From IMG/VR virus record IMGVR_UViG_3300043411_001451, positions 1-36,928 of that record: DNA of 36,928 nucleotides; one strand, given 5' to 3'. The position numbers and the translations under genes were made by a program. This document shows, piece by piece, positions 25,064 to 31,407 of the stretch; position 1 is the stretch's first letter; every line of letters begins with the position of its first letter. This stretch comes from a virus. The notes under the pieces were generated by a model. That model made no database searches. It was not told where the DNA came from and was given only the letters and a program-made list of their open reading frames with translations.

Positions 25064-25355
25064 CTGGTCTGTTATACATTGTGCCTTGTGAAGCATCGAA
25101 GATATCTTGAAGGATTTCCTCTAGTGTCTCATGTAGCGTGATCGTTGGGATTTTATTCCCGTCTATGATGAAATGGACATCTGTCCCTGCATATTCATCT
25201 TTACCATCGTAGATATCTCTGTTGTAGAGATCTATCTTGTGTTTTACGAAAAGACCTCGTAGCTCATCTACGAAGTGGTCAAACTTCTCTTGAATTGCTA
25301 AATACTCTATTCTGTACTTGTCAATATCCTGTATTTGTTCTAAGTTTTCTGACAT
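25035..25355 (-). CDS. Hypothetical acidic protein (106 aa)
   Basis: This 106-aa protein is acidic, with a helical first half (IEYLAIQEKFDHFVDELRGLF), a short beta region (DVHFIIDGNKIPTITL) and an acidic tail (RPDEDEEITFA). There are no membrane segments. It is the second gene behind the leftward promoter. No family recognised. Confidence 0.5.
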   Translation of the reverse strand: MSENLEQIQDIDKYRIEYLAIQEKFDHFVDELRGLFVKHKIDLYNRDIYDGKDEYAGTDVHFIIDGNKIPTITLHETLEEILQDIFDASQGTMYNRPDEDEEITFA

Positions 25356-25356
25356 G

Positions 25357-25740
25357 TTATAAAGTATTTATACTGATTGTAATATTGGTCTGATCGTTGT
25401 TAAGTTTCAAGGTCTTGAGAAAAGGGACGAGATCGAAGCCACCTTTGGATTTCTGAAGCCATCCCTTATCTATGAGCTTAGATCTGTAGACGTACACATT
25501 CTTATCCTTATTGGTAAAGCTGGTATGTTTAATCACCTCAGCTATGGACTCTCTCGAGTCCAGAGGTAAGCCAGCATAATGCTGTCTTGTCAGTTCTACT
25601 AGCAGCTCTAGCTCTTTCCCTGTCACCCAGTTCTTTTCGTTGTGCCCCAATGCCTGAGCTATATAGATCATTTTGGTTATAAGATCTTTAAACTCCTCCT
25701 TTGGTTTGTAGGCTACCGTATGACTAAATATTTCTTCCAT
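25357..25740 (-). CDS. Possible winged-helix protein, first leftward gene
   Basis: This 127-aa protein is the first gene after the 25757 promoter. Residues 60-110 (DSRESIAEVIKHTSFTNKDKNVYVYRSKLIDKGWLQKSKGGFDL) have the helix-helix-wing shape of a winged-helix DNA-binding domain, ending with a strand pair (GWLQ...GFDL). A regulator of the leftward operon would fit its position. This is a structural guess without a recognised family. Confidence 0.5.
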   Translation of the reverse strand: MEEIFSHTVAYKPKEEFKDLITKMIYIAQALGHNEKNWVTGKELELLVELTRQHYAGLPLDSRESIAEVIKHTSFTNKDKNVYVYRSKLIDKGWLQKSKGGFDLVPFLKTLKLNNDQTNITISINTL

Positions 25741-25756
25741 TGCTAATTAAGTAGAA

Positions 25757-25787
25757 CAAAGATAATATATTTAAATAGTTAAAACAA
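25757..25787 (-). promoter_or_regulatory. Leftward Bacteroidota-type promoter
   Basis: Minus strand: TTG (25787-25785), 20 nt, TATCTTTG (25764-25757). It is a full match to the Bacteroidota TTG/TAnnTTTG consensus and lies 17 nt before the first gene of the left arm. It faces away from the promoter at 26320-26350. Since all left-arm genes read this way, it probably drives most of that arm. Confidence 0.8.
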
Positions 25788-25888
25788 GCTTGTCCTAAAA
25801 AAAGTTTTAAATTTTTTAGAATATAGTTCAGAGGTATAGAAAATATATAACATAGTTATAATAGATTTATACCTACATCTAGGGATAC

Positions 25889-26106
25889 CTACTTTTCAGG
25901 AATAGAATAGAGGGGTAAGGCCGCATCCTAAGGATTCTTCGTCTAACCCCCTTAGAAGCTTTTTCTGGACCCTAACCCAGGTACTTACCCCACTAACCCC
26001 CCAGACTGCTCTTAAAATCGATTTAAACACTATTCTGAGCCATTCCTTTCCAAGGCCAAATCCTGACTAATCTAAATAGCTTATAAATTTAGTTCCTGAA
26101 AAGTAG
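25889..26106. repeat. 14-bp perfect inverted repeat flanking 190 bp
   Basis: CTACTTTTCAGGAA at 25889-25902 is the exact reverse complement of TTCCTGAAAAGTAG at 26093-26106. The arms sit in the non-coding divergent region and flank a C-rich block. This could be a protein-binding pair, an origin element or the trace of a small mobile unit. There are no ORFs between the arms. A further 7-bp pair AGGTATA/TATACCT lies near 25831-25875. Confidence 0.7.
25970..26002 (-). promoter_or_regulatory. Potential G-quadruplex in divergent region
   Basis: On the minus strand, runs of six, four, three and three G are separated by 5, 9 and 3 nt (TTAGT, then nine, then TTA). This meets the usual pattern for an intramolecular quadruplex. 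It lies between the arms of the 14-bp inverted repeat. A role in replication initiation or transcription control is inference. Confidence 0.5.
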
Positions 26107-26148
26107 CAAAATAAACATTAAAAAAATAAGAAGAAAAGAAGAGATATT

Positions 26149-26277
26149 GGGGAGGATAGGAGGGGGGTATATAGGGGGGAGGAAAGGAACCCCTTATTCT
26201 GGTCATTTTTTAACCCTAAAATTGGGGGGTAAAAACATGGGTTTTTTCGCATCCCCCGGATCCTAGGTTTTTAGGGG
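26149..26277 (+). promoter_or_regulatory. G-tract block upstream of rightward promoter
   Basis: Runs of four, six, six, six, three and five G lie in 130 bp, two of them in the repeated context GGGGGTAAAAA. The block is non-coding and purine-biased on the plus strand. The span 25741-26391 otherwise contains no ORF, so this strand asymmetry is presumably regulatory or part of an origin. Confidence 0.45.
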
Positions 26278-26319
26278 GTAAAAAAGAATGCTTTTTTGTT
26301 ATAAAAAAAATAAACAAGC

Positions 26320-26350
26320 TTGTATTTGGTATACAAATTTTATATCTTTG
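26320..26350 (+). promoter_or_regulatory. Rightward Bacteroidota-type promoter
   Basis: TTG (26320-26322), 20 nt, TATCTTTG (26343-26350), identical in core and spacing to the leftward promoter. Transcription would start near 26357. This rules out a start codon at 26320 for the first rightward ORF and supports ATG 26392. Confidence 0.8.
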
Positions 26351-26391
26351 TAGGGCTAATTAAGAAGAATGGTATAATACACTTATACCAA

Positions 26392-26553
26392 ATGGGAGAA
26401 GTATACGAACTATATAACATGGAAGAATTGACCTTAGGCTCTTTATGCCCACATTGTAAGAAGGCAGATTTAGAGTTTACTAGAACTAGTGTAGATTATC
26501 ACCTTTACCTTATATGCCCTTATTGTGACTCAACATATACAATAGAGGGGTAG
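26392..26553 (+). CDS. Zinc-ribbon peptide, first rightward gene
   Basis: This 53-aa protein contains CPHC near residue 20 and CPYC near residue 44, a typical small zinc ribbon, with a short acidic N-terminus. ATG 26392 is chosen because the in-frame upstream region contains the promoter. It is the first product of the right arm and is followed directly by a terminator hairpin, so it is either made alone or transcription depends on read-through. It may act as an early regulator; this is inference. Confidence 0.65.
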   Translation: MGEVYELYNMEELTLGSLCPHCKKADLEFTRTSVDYHLYLICPYCDSTYTIEG

Positions 26554-26576
26554 GTACTTAAGTACCGTCTTTTTTT
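26553..26576 (+). terminator. Intrinsic terminator after zinc-ribbon gene
   Basis: The palindrome GGTACTTAAGTACC (26553-26566) is followed by GTC and seven T. It begins at the last base of the stop codon. The stem is short, so partial read-through into the following leader is possible. Confidence 0.65.
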
Positions 26577-26804
26577 GTATACCCCCCCCCTTCAGTATTA
26601 GGGCTATAGGAAAATTTTTGTATAAGCGAGTGTTGATGGGTATTACGACATGACCCATACTAAGTGTTGGAGTTTTTGGATACTCCCCTGGTCGGCCATC
26701 CTGGCAGATCTTGGGACTCCTACTTGCTCCTAAACGCACTAGCTTGGCTATAGTGCGTTGGTCGCTTCAGCCAATATCCTATTTCACTTCAATTCGTTAG
26801 TATC
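26577..26804 (+). promoter_or_regulatory. Structured leader of the 222-aa gene
   Basis: This non-coding stretch holds a perfect 9-bp hairpin AACGCACTA/TAGTGCGTT (26733-26759), ATGGGT/ACCCAT, and GGAGT/ACTCC. A run of nine C starts at 26582. No TTG-N20-TAnnTTTG promoter is seen. It ends in TTCAATTCGTTAGTATC before the start, only weakly like the A-rich motif found later. It could be a regulatory leader, an ncRNA, or contain a phage-specific promoter. Confidence 0.5.
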
Positions 26805-27473
26805 ATGAAAAGTAAATCAGAGTACATCACCCAAGACGATCAGCGTCAATTGGCTGAAGCCAGCATTGATCAGGCAACACTCACACGTGAGTTCCCTGCT
26901 CAGATCGCAAGTGGCAAGCCATTCATCTTCGCTGCTGCCCAAGCTGACACTAAGAGCAGCATTTGGGGAGGCAGACCAGCTGTTGTGCTGTTCATTGCCC
27001 AAGCCAGACCCTTGGAGTCTGGTAAGAATCTGGACAGTGATCCAGACGGCATTGGCCCAATAGAGCCTTGGTTGCTCAAGCTGAAGGGTTGGGATCAGCC
27101 CGTCGTTCGCCACATCGAAACACTTGACGAAGCGTCTGTCGATGCCCTTGGTTGGGAGGTTGGCACAATCCTGCCTGACATGAACATCATGCAGAAGGAC
27201 AGCCTTGACCCCAAGTCGGACACCAAGAGCATGAACCCGCGTGCTACCCGTGTCAACGAACATGGTGTGCAGTTCGTCTACGTGAACAAGGCGAACAAGC
27301 CAATCTACCGCTTCACCAAGCTCACCCAAGCCACTGAAGAGCTTGACGTGTGCATGGACTACCGTGCATCCAAACTGCCACTGGAGGTGCATCAGCGCAT
27401 GCAGCGTGATCGTATGGACGCAGAGGCACAGAAGGCAGCAGCATTGGCAGCTCAAGAGGTAGCCGAAGCGTAA
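26805..27473 (+). CDS. GC-richer 222-aa early protein, unknown
   Basis: The protein has an alpha/beta core (PAVVLFIAQARPLESG near 59-74; WLLKLKGWDQPVVRHIE), then a long acidic/charged region, and an Ala/Gln-rich helical tail (AEAQKAAALAAQEVAEA). Base composition is visibly higher in G+C than the neighbours (32 of 60 in a line I counted) with CTG, CGC and AAC codons favoured. It has its own structured leader and two tandem terminators, so it is a separate transcription unit. This suggests recent transfer or strong expression. No family recognised. Confidence 0.7.
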   Translation: MKSKSEYITQDDQRQLAEASIDQATLTREFPAQIASGKPFIFAAAQADTKSSIWGGRPAVVLFIAQARPLESGKNLDSDPDGIGPIEPWLLKLKGWDQPVVRHIETLDEASVDALGWEVGTILPDMNIMQKDSLDPKSDTKSMNPRATRVNEHGVQFVYVNKANKPIYRFTKLTQATEELDVCMDYRASKLPLEVHQRMQRDRMDAEAQKAAALAAQEVAEA

Positions 27474-27475
27474 GC

Positions 27476-27499
27476 AAGGGGGATTCGTCCCCTTTTTTT
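27476..27499 (+). terminator. Intrinsic terminator 1 after 222-aa gene
   Basis: AAGGGG and CCCCTT with inner A-T pairs form a GC-rich hairpin around GATTCGT, followed by seven T. It lies a few bases after the stop codon and is one of the clearest terminators in the window. Confidence 0.85.
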
Positions 27500-27514
27500 G
27501 ATTGAAGAATAGGA

Positions 27515-27545
27515 AAAGGCCTGGTCATTTGACTGGGCCTTTTTA
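27515..27545 (+). terminator. Intrinsic terminator 2 (tandem)
   Basis: AAAGGCC (27515-27521) pairs with GGCCTTT (27536-27542), with an inner GGTC/GACT extension, and the T-run continues to 27545. With the hairpin 16 bp upstream it makes a double terminator. Only 26 nt remain before the next start codon. Confidence 0.8.
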
Positions 27546-27552
27546 TTTTAAA

Positions 27553-27567
27553 TACTCAAAACTAAAC
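27553..27567 (+). promoter_or_regulatory. A-rich start-site motif copy 1
   Basis: TACTCAAAACTAAAC ends 4 nt before an ATG and lies just after a double terminator. Closely related copies precede other cluster-starting genes (28722, 29781, and weaker at 31656, 32219, 32801, 36704). Either a translation-initiation leader or the start region of a phage-specific promoter. Confidence 0.6.
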
Positions 27568-27571
27568 GATT

Positions 27572-27811
27572 ATGAAGCCATTCAACTACACACGCTATCT
27601 ATCTATCACAGCTATCATCCTATTATCACTCACATTCACTGGTATTGCTATTGATATTTGGTATAGTGTTGAACAACAAACATCAATATTATTTGGTGTA
27701 TCAACAACACTCACTGCCTTTTATTTCTCAGTAATGACAGTAATGACAGGGTTTTGTTTATTATTAGTCCTCCTGATAAGTAGCAACGATCATGGATATA
27801 GCAGCCGGTAA
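27572..27811 (+). CDS. Two-pass small membrane protein
   Basis: This 79-aa protein has two hydrophobic spans (LSITAIILLSLTFTGIAI and FYFSVMTVMTGFCLLLVLLI) separated by a polar loop. It starts behind the A-rich motif after the double terminator, and the next gene overlaps its end by 20 nt. Small two-pass proteins in phage early arms often act in superinfection exclusion or membrane modification; here that is only a possibility. Confidence 0.6.
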   Translation: MKPFNYTRYLSITAIILLSLTFTGIAIDIWYSVEQQTSILFGVSTTLTAFYFSVMTVMTGFCLLLVLLISSNDHGYSSR

Positions 27812-28028
27812 TACATTCATTGCAACTCTACCTCCAAACTCACAACCAGTCAAAATACACCTTGAAAAAATATACAACAAGTTTGATGGTGGCAGAGTAT
27901 TTCACTACACTTACTACAGCTATCACTCTAAAGATTGGCGCATTGGTATGGTTGATGAAGCAGAGTTCATGCATATGATTAGTCGTAGTCCACGAAGAAA
28001 GAGGAAGAGAAGGAAGAAAAGAGTGTGA
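27792..28028 (+). CDS. Small basic protein with Lys/Arg tail
   Basis: This 78-aa protein has a beta-like body with many Tyr/His (GGRVFHYTYYSYHSKDWRIG) and a strongly basic C-terminus (RSPRRKRKRRKKRV). The tail could bind nucleic acid or a membrane surface. It overlaps the membrane gene upstream. No family recognised. Confidence 0.5.
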   Translation: MDIAAGNTFIATLPPNSQPVKIHLEKIYNKFDGGRVFHYTYYSYHSKDWRIGMVDEAEFMHMISRSPRRKRKRRKKRV

Positions 28029-28097
28029 ATGATGATGGGTAATCAATCCACCAACTAATTAATCCTATCCAAATACCTCTAATAAATAATACTACAT

Positions 28098-28637
28098 ATG
28101 GAAAATAGAAACATATTCGTGTTTGGCTCTAATACTCAAGGAAGACATGGTAAAGGAGCTGCTCTATCTGCTGTTCGTATGCATGGGGCTATTTATGGAC
28201 AAGCAAGAGGTCTTCAAGGTAATGCATATGCGATAGTAACTAAGGAATTAAGAAAGGATAAGCCACCTGTACATTTAAACCATGTATTAGCTCAGGTTAA
28301 GTCTTTATTTCTACCATTTGCACGTGAACACCCTGAAATGACCTTTAATGTCACTGCTATAGGATGTGGATTAGCTGGGTTTAAGCCTAGTGAAATAGCT
28401 CCTTTATTTGAGGATAGTCCTGATAATGTGAAGCTGCCTGGTGTATTTAGAGAGATCTTATATATTAATGCAGTATTACCAGAGAGGGACAAAGACTACA
28501 AATACTACTTCCAATTGGTATATGATGGGACTAATGAACTCTATGCTAATGCTTATGCAATAGCCATGACAACACCTCATGATCCAAGTGATACTCTCAA
28601 TACACATGAAGAGGTAAATCCAATGCCTTCTCCTTAA
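28098..28637 (+). CDS. A1S_2505-family, macro-domain-like phage protein
   Basis: The first 120 residues match the pattern I know as the A1S_2505 phage non-structural family: IFVFGSNTQGRHGKGAAL (6-23), HGAIYGQARGLQGNAYAI, and VTAIGCGLAGFKPSEIAPLF (about 85-104). The G-S-N...GKGAA loop and the later I-G-C-G-L-A-G are similar in layout to ADP-ribose-binding macro domains. A C-terminal extension after residue 125 is acidic and poorly structured. A role with ADP-ribose or other nucleotide signals is plausible but unproven. Confidence 0.7.
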   Translation: MENRNIFVFGSNTQGRHGKGAALSAVRMHGAIYGQARGLQGNAYAIVTKELRKDKPPVHLNHVLAQVKSLFLPFAREHPEMTFNVTAIGCGLAGFKPSEIAPLFEDSPDNVKLPGVFREILYINAVLPERDKDYKYYFQLVYDGTNELYANAYAIAMTTPHDPSDTLNTHEEVNPMPSP

Positions 28638-28657
28638 GATATATCTACCTATGGGTC

Positions 28658-28712
28658 CGACCAGCGTAGGACATGAGAGGCAAGTCTCGTGTGAACTCTA
28701 GATTACTGGTCG
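28658..28712 (+). ncRNA. Nested-stem intergenic RNA element
   Basis: CGACCAG (28658-28664) pairs with CTGGTCG (28706-28712) and encloses CATGAGA/TCTCGTG (28672-28678 with 28685-28691, one G-U on the plus strand, A-C on the minus). The stems lie between the stop of the macro-like gene and the A-rich motif. No T-run follows, so it is not a simple terminator. Confidence 0.55.
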
Positions 28713-28721
28713 TTATTTATT

Positions 28722-28737
28722 AACTCATAAACTAAAC
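28722..28737 (+). promoter_or_regulatory. A-rich start-site motif copy 2
   Basis: AACTCATAAACTAAAC precedes a GTG start by 4 nt. Only one base differs from copy 3 over 16 nt. It follows the nested-stem element directly. Confidence 0.6.
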
Positions 28738-28741
28738 TATC

Positions 28742-29158
28742 GTGACTATTAAAATAACAACCGATGAGGCACAATATAGTGCTATTGTCTGCTGTGGTGA
28801 GAATGCCCCTAACCTTGAGACAGTGACTGAATCAAATGTCATTGAAATAAGGAATAGATTCTTAACCAATGTGGCCTTTAATGGATCAAGATCTCATCCC
28901 CACATTATTAAAGTTCTTCAATGGATGTCGCAGCTTATAACTGACGAAGAGCCTGTAGTTGTACCACCAGAGATTAAAATCATTGGTTATAAATACACAA
29001 CTGGTTCAGGTTGGTTGTTTGCTGATAAAAATAGTAAGTTAGTATGTATCTCGATAGATCATCAACGTGGATCATTCCTTGAGATAGTAAACGGACTCCC
29101 CATCTACAAGGATGTATATGAAGCTAGTGTTGCTAATCCTCATCTTAAAACTCGTTGA
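28742..29158 (+). CDS. Hypothetical protein with GTG start
   Basis: This 138-aa protein starts with GTG placed behind motif copy 2. It is alpha/beta: VAFNGSRSHPHIIKVLQWM in the middle and a beta-rich C-terminus (KIIGYKYTTGSGWLFADKNSKLVCISID). Two Cys lie early (IVCCGEN). No membrane segments or known family. The next gene follows directly. Confidence 0.55.
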   Translation: MTIKITTDEAQYSAIVCCGENAPNLETVTESNVIEIRNRFLTNVAFNGSRSHPHIIKVLQWMSQLITDEEPVVVPPEIKIIGYKYTTGSGWLFADKNSKLVCISIDHQRGSFLEIVNGLPIYKDVYEASVANPHLKTR

Positions 29159-29159
29159 T

Positions 29160-29477
29160 ATGCCAATGGATACTGTAACCCTCAATGGTAATAAGATACG
29201 CATCAGCTATACTTCTACCAAAATAGGAGATACTGTGTATGACAGGAACAGTGAATCTACATTTGTTGCTGATATCATGGATGCTGATGATCTCAATTGG
29301 ATAGTCCAACCACCTGTAAAGGATAAACCTATCAAGGTGAAGCCTAAACGAATGGCTAGAATGAGTATTAAACCTAAGCATAGGATTATACCTCATTATG
29401 CTGATCTATGTCCTACTTGCTATTCAACTGGCAATAAAGCTACTTGTATAAGAGCCAATTGTGGTTCTCAAAAATAA
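29160..29477 (+). CDS. Small protein with C-terminal zinc motif
   Basis: I chose ATG 29160, just after the previous stop, giving 105 aa; an upstream ATG would overlap. The N-terminal half is beta (VTLNGNKIRISYTSTKIGDTVY), the middle basic (KPKRMARMSIKPKHRI), and the C-terminus has CPTC and CIRANC, a likely zinc knuckle. A role in nucleic-acid binding is possible. Family unknown. Confidence 0.55.
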   Translation: MPMDTVTLNGNKIRISYTSTKIGDTVYDRNSESTFVADIMDADDLNWIVQPPVKDKPIKVKPKRMARMSIKPKHRIIPHYADLCPTCYSTGNKATCIRANCGSQK

Positions 29478-29780
29478 TGGATTTGAAAAAATGATTTCAT
29501 AATCAGGGGATATGAGCGCTAGTAATAGTATGTCTCTCCCTTTTTAAAATACGTGTCTGTTGATCACAGCTAGTGTGCCCCACATGATGAGAATGGATTT
29601 GATCACCAAGGGGATAGAAGGAGACTGAGCTAGAATCTCGGTCGCAGGTGACTACTGGAGCCCGTAACAAATAGTCTATATCTAACCAAACACGGCTAAG
29701 TGGATGTATTGCCAGCCCTCATAAGGTTTACGGGACAACTATTGGTGTTGGTAGCTGATTAAGATACAACACACATCATT
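29478..29780 (+). ncRNA. Large structured intergenic region, candidate ncRNA
   Basis: About 300 nt without a credible ORF. Stems include GACTGAG/CTCGGTC (29623-29643, loop CTAGAAT, one G-U in the plus sense) and CCCGTAA/TTACGGG (29661-29667 with 29728-29734), enclosing GGCT...AGCC. Near the middle, TCACCAAGGGGA is shared with 31598-31609. It ends at motif copy 3. It could be a regulatory RNA, a decoy RNA or a structured leader. I saw no intron core or tRNA shape. Confidence 0.5.
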
Positions 29781-29796
29781 TACTCATAAACTAAAC
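29781..29796 (+). promoter_or_regulatory. A-rich start-site motif copy 3
   Basis: TACTCATAAACTAAAC lies 8 nt before the ATG of a lipoprotein-like gene, at the end of the large structured region. It is the best consensus copy. Confidence 0.6.
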
Positions 29797-29804
29797 TAAT
29801 TGCG

Positions 29805-30092
29805 ATGAAACTACCGTTAATATTCTTTCTCTTCTGGCTTATGAGCTGTAAAGAAGAGGAGATTGTATTCCCAACCTGTGACTTTGTTAATGTCACTCAG
29901 TATGAAGATCGTCTTAAGCTTGTCATTCATAGTGAGGATAACTCAACTACAATATGTAGAGAGTTTGCCTCAAGAACACAATGCTGGACTATCCTTGAGA
30001 ACTTCTACAATTGTATTAGCCTGTCATATACTCCAGGTGAGACCTTCTATGTTCATGGTATTGATGGTATTTGTACATTTCAAGCCCAGTAA
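29805..30092 (+). CDS. Probable lipoprotein (95 aa)
   Basis: The N-terminus MKLPLIFFLFWLMSCKEEE is a lipoprotein signal peptide: hydrophobic core and a lipobox L-M-S-C with the lipidated Cys at residue 15. The remaining 80 residues contain four more Cys and beta-rich segments (LKLVIHSEDNSTTICREF). It would be anchored in the cell envelope; phage lipoproteins sometimes block receptors or DNA entry of later phages. Function not known. Confidence 0.65.
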   Translation: MKLPLIFFLFWLMSCKEEEIVFPTCDFVNVTQYEDRLKLVIHSEDNSTTICREFASRTQCWTILENFYNCISLSYTPGETFYVHGIDGICTFQAQ

Positions 30093-30094
30093 CC

Positions 30095-30265
30095 ATGATT
30101 AGAATAGTAATGTATCTAGTGTTGGCAGTAGCTGACCTAGTATTATTGTTTATATATACTCAGAGAACAGATGTTCCAACTGCGCATTGGTTTATTACAG
30201 GTGGTTTTTTCTTATTCTTCTCTTGTAGTGCATATGAACTCATCAAAAAAAGATCAGAGAAATGA
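30095..30265 (+). CDS. Two-pass small membrane protein (56 aa)
   Basis: ATG 30095 is used, two bases after the lipoprotein stop. Two hydrophobic spans (MYLVLAVADLVLLFIY and WFITGGFFLFFSCSAYEL) are joined by a short polar loop and followed by a Lys-rich tail. It probably functions with the lipoprotein just upstream or the small gene overlapping its stop by 4 nt. Confidence 0.55.
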   Translation: MIRIVMYLVLAVADLVLLFIYTQRTDVPTAHWFITGGFFLFFSCSAYELIKKRSEK

Positions 30266-30429
30266 GCTGGAAATTCGTATTCAACTGCAACCAATTCAGT
30301 ATTGGTAGATCTATGGACCAATGGCTACCTATTGTCAAAGAGGCTGGTTATAAATTTTTCTGTTTTAATGGAAGGGTGTATGATCTCAACTCTGATTGGA
30401 CTGGTATTAGATATGAAGATCTGATATGA
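30262..30429 (+). CDS. Small soluble protein (55 aa)
   Basis: The start overlaps the previous stop (ATGA). The peptide (start MSWKFVFNCNQFSIGRSMDQ) is aromatic-rich (FCFNGRVYDLNSDWTG) and has no membrane span. The short size and the overlap on both sides suggest a small accessory gene in a chain. No family recognised. Confidence 0.5.
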   Translation: MSWKFVFNCNQFSIGRSMDQWLPIVKEAGYKFFCFNGRVYDLNSDWTGIRYEDLI

Positions 30430-30593
30430 TAACTAAAGAACAGTATCAATCGGACATTCATAATAGAATGGTTATTATCTCGTGTATTGGTGATACTATT
30501 ACAAAAGAACAAGCAGCTGAAATGCTTGTTCCTATTGATGAAAGGATCTACCTTTACAATAACCCAAAAAATGATGATAACAATAATTCTTAA
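30426..30593 (+). CDS. Small soluble protein (55 aa)
   Basis: The start again overlaps the preceding stop (ATATGA). The peptide is helical in the middle (ITKEQAAEMLVPIDERIY) with an Asn/Asp-rich end (NPKNDDNNNS). It overlaps the next gene's preferred start. Function unknown. Confidence 0.5.
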   Translation: MITKEQYQSDIHNRMVIISCIGDTITKEQAAEMLVPIDERIYLYNNPKNDDNNNS

Positions 30594-30930
30594 TACACCT
30601 CGTAAAGTAACATTCAAGAAGAGTGATCAAGAAGAGCCTTGGTTTGACCATGATTGCTCTAATGAGAGACTATTGAAAGAATGTGGAAGAGAATGCGATA
30701 AGATCAAACGTATCCAATTCGGGGATGATGGTCAAATTGCTAATCTATTACATGTATACTTTGAAGAAGAAACTATCGTAGTTAGGCATATTCCCGCTAT
30801 CACTACTGTACAAAATCTTGAAAAGAGTATACTACAACTACATAGAAATCGTGAGATAAGCTATAATGTTATGAAGTTTTTATTCTTACATGCTACTCTT
30901 ATCAAGAACGAGATAGCCAAAATACCTTAA
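30571..30930 (+). CDS. Hypothetical protein (119 aa)
   Basis: The start at 30571 (or 30574) overlaps the previous gene by about 20 nt; longer upstream starts overlap too much. The protein is mixed: beta start (ITIILNTPRKVTFKK), a CSNE...ECGREC segment, then a helical end (NLEKSILQLHRNREISYNVMKFLFL). No membrane domain. Family unknown. Confidence 0.55.
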   Translation: MMITIILNTPRKVTFKKSDQEEPWFDHDCSNERLLKECGRECDKIKRIQFGDDGQIANLLHVYFEEETIVVRHIPAITTVQNLEKSILQLHRNREISYNVMKFLFLHATLIKNEIAKIP

Positions 30931-30931
30931 C

Positions 30932-31102
30932 ATGGATGCTATAATCCAACCAAGAGGTCCTCGTATCTATGTTAACGAGACCAATGCACAGCCTAATGCT
31001 GTCTCAGTCATTATAGGCACCAAGATATTCTTTATTGATAAGGAGTCTATCCCTGAATTCAAGGGTAATCTTGATAAATACATGAAAACACCTCGATTAT
31101 AA
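30932..31102 (+). CDS. Small beta-rich protein (56 aa)
   Basis: ATG 30932 lies just after the preceding stop; the stop TAA overlaps the next ATG (TAATG). The 56-aa product (PRGPRIYVNETNAQPNAVSV...) is beta-rich with a Lys-rich end. Too short for the standard ORF list; supported by tight packing between two genes. Confidence 0.5.
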   Translation: MDAIIQPRGPRIYVNETNAQPNAVSVIIGTKIFFIDKESIPEFKGNLDKYMKTPRL

Positions 31103-31386
31103 TGGCTATAAACCAATGTGATGGGTGTATCGCTGGTCATCCTCTAGTAGGAAGAATACACAAAGCACCTTATCCCTCAGGAGACATGGCGTGTCAAGCA
31201 CATCGTTATTATGAGAATGAGGATGAGCTTGAACGAATTGTTATACGTGCTGCATTACTATCTATCAAAGGGCAGAATCTAGGACAAAAGGCTATGGATT
31301 TAATGGGACATGTTGTTACTGTTAAAGATGGCTATGTTGTTAAGAAATACCCTGATGGTAGATGTGAAAAACTACATCAGTTATAA
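31102..31386 (+). CDS. Cys-motif small protein (94 aa)
   Basis: The N-terminal half has CDGCIAGHPLVGRIHKAPYP and later GDMACQAHRYYE. C-x-x-C followed at distance by a C and conserved His/Tyr recalls small phage proteins with a single metal site; the family name escapes me. The second half is helical then a beta end. It starts inside the previous stop. Confidence 0.55.
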   Translation: MAINQCDGCIAGHPLVGRIHKAPYPSGDMACQAHRYYENEDELERIVIRAALLSIKGQNLGQKAMDLMGHVVTVKDGYVVKKYPDGRCEKLHQL

Positions 31387-31407
31387 ACCTATTAATACTC
31401 AAAGCTT

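Noticed and set aside
26320-26391. Upstream TTG start extending the zinc-ribbon gene
   Set aside because: This segment contains the rightward promoter, so it would lie before the transcription start.
26582-26590. Run of nine C as a phase-variation switch
   Set aside because: It lies in a non-coding leader, not in a reading frame or between promoter elements, so there is no evident switch; it may also be length-uncertain in sequencing.
26817-27455. 212-aa open frame on the minus strand opposite the GC-richer gene
   Set aside because: It mirrors the 222-aa gene in the antisense direction, has biased His/Val/Leu composition, and the plus-strand leader, terminators and start all fit the sense gene.
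29478-29780. Group I or group II intron
   Set aside because: Stems are present but I could not find a P7/guanosine site, domain V, or an intron-encoded protein, and the flanks are complete genes.
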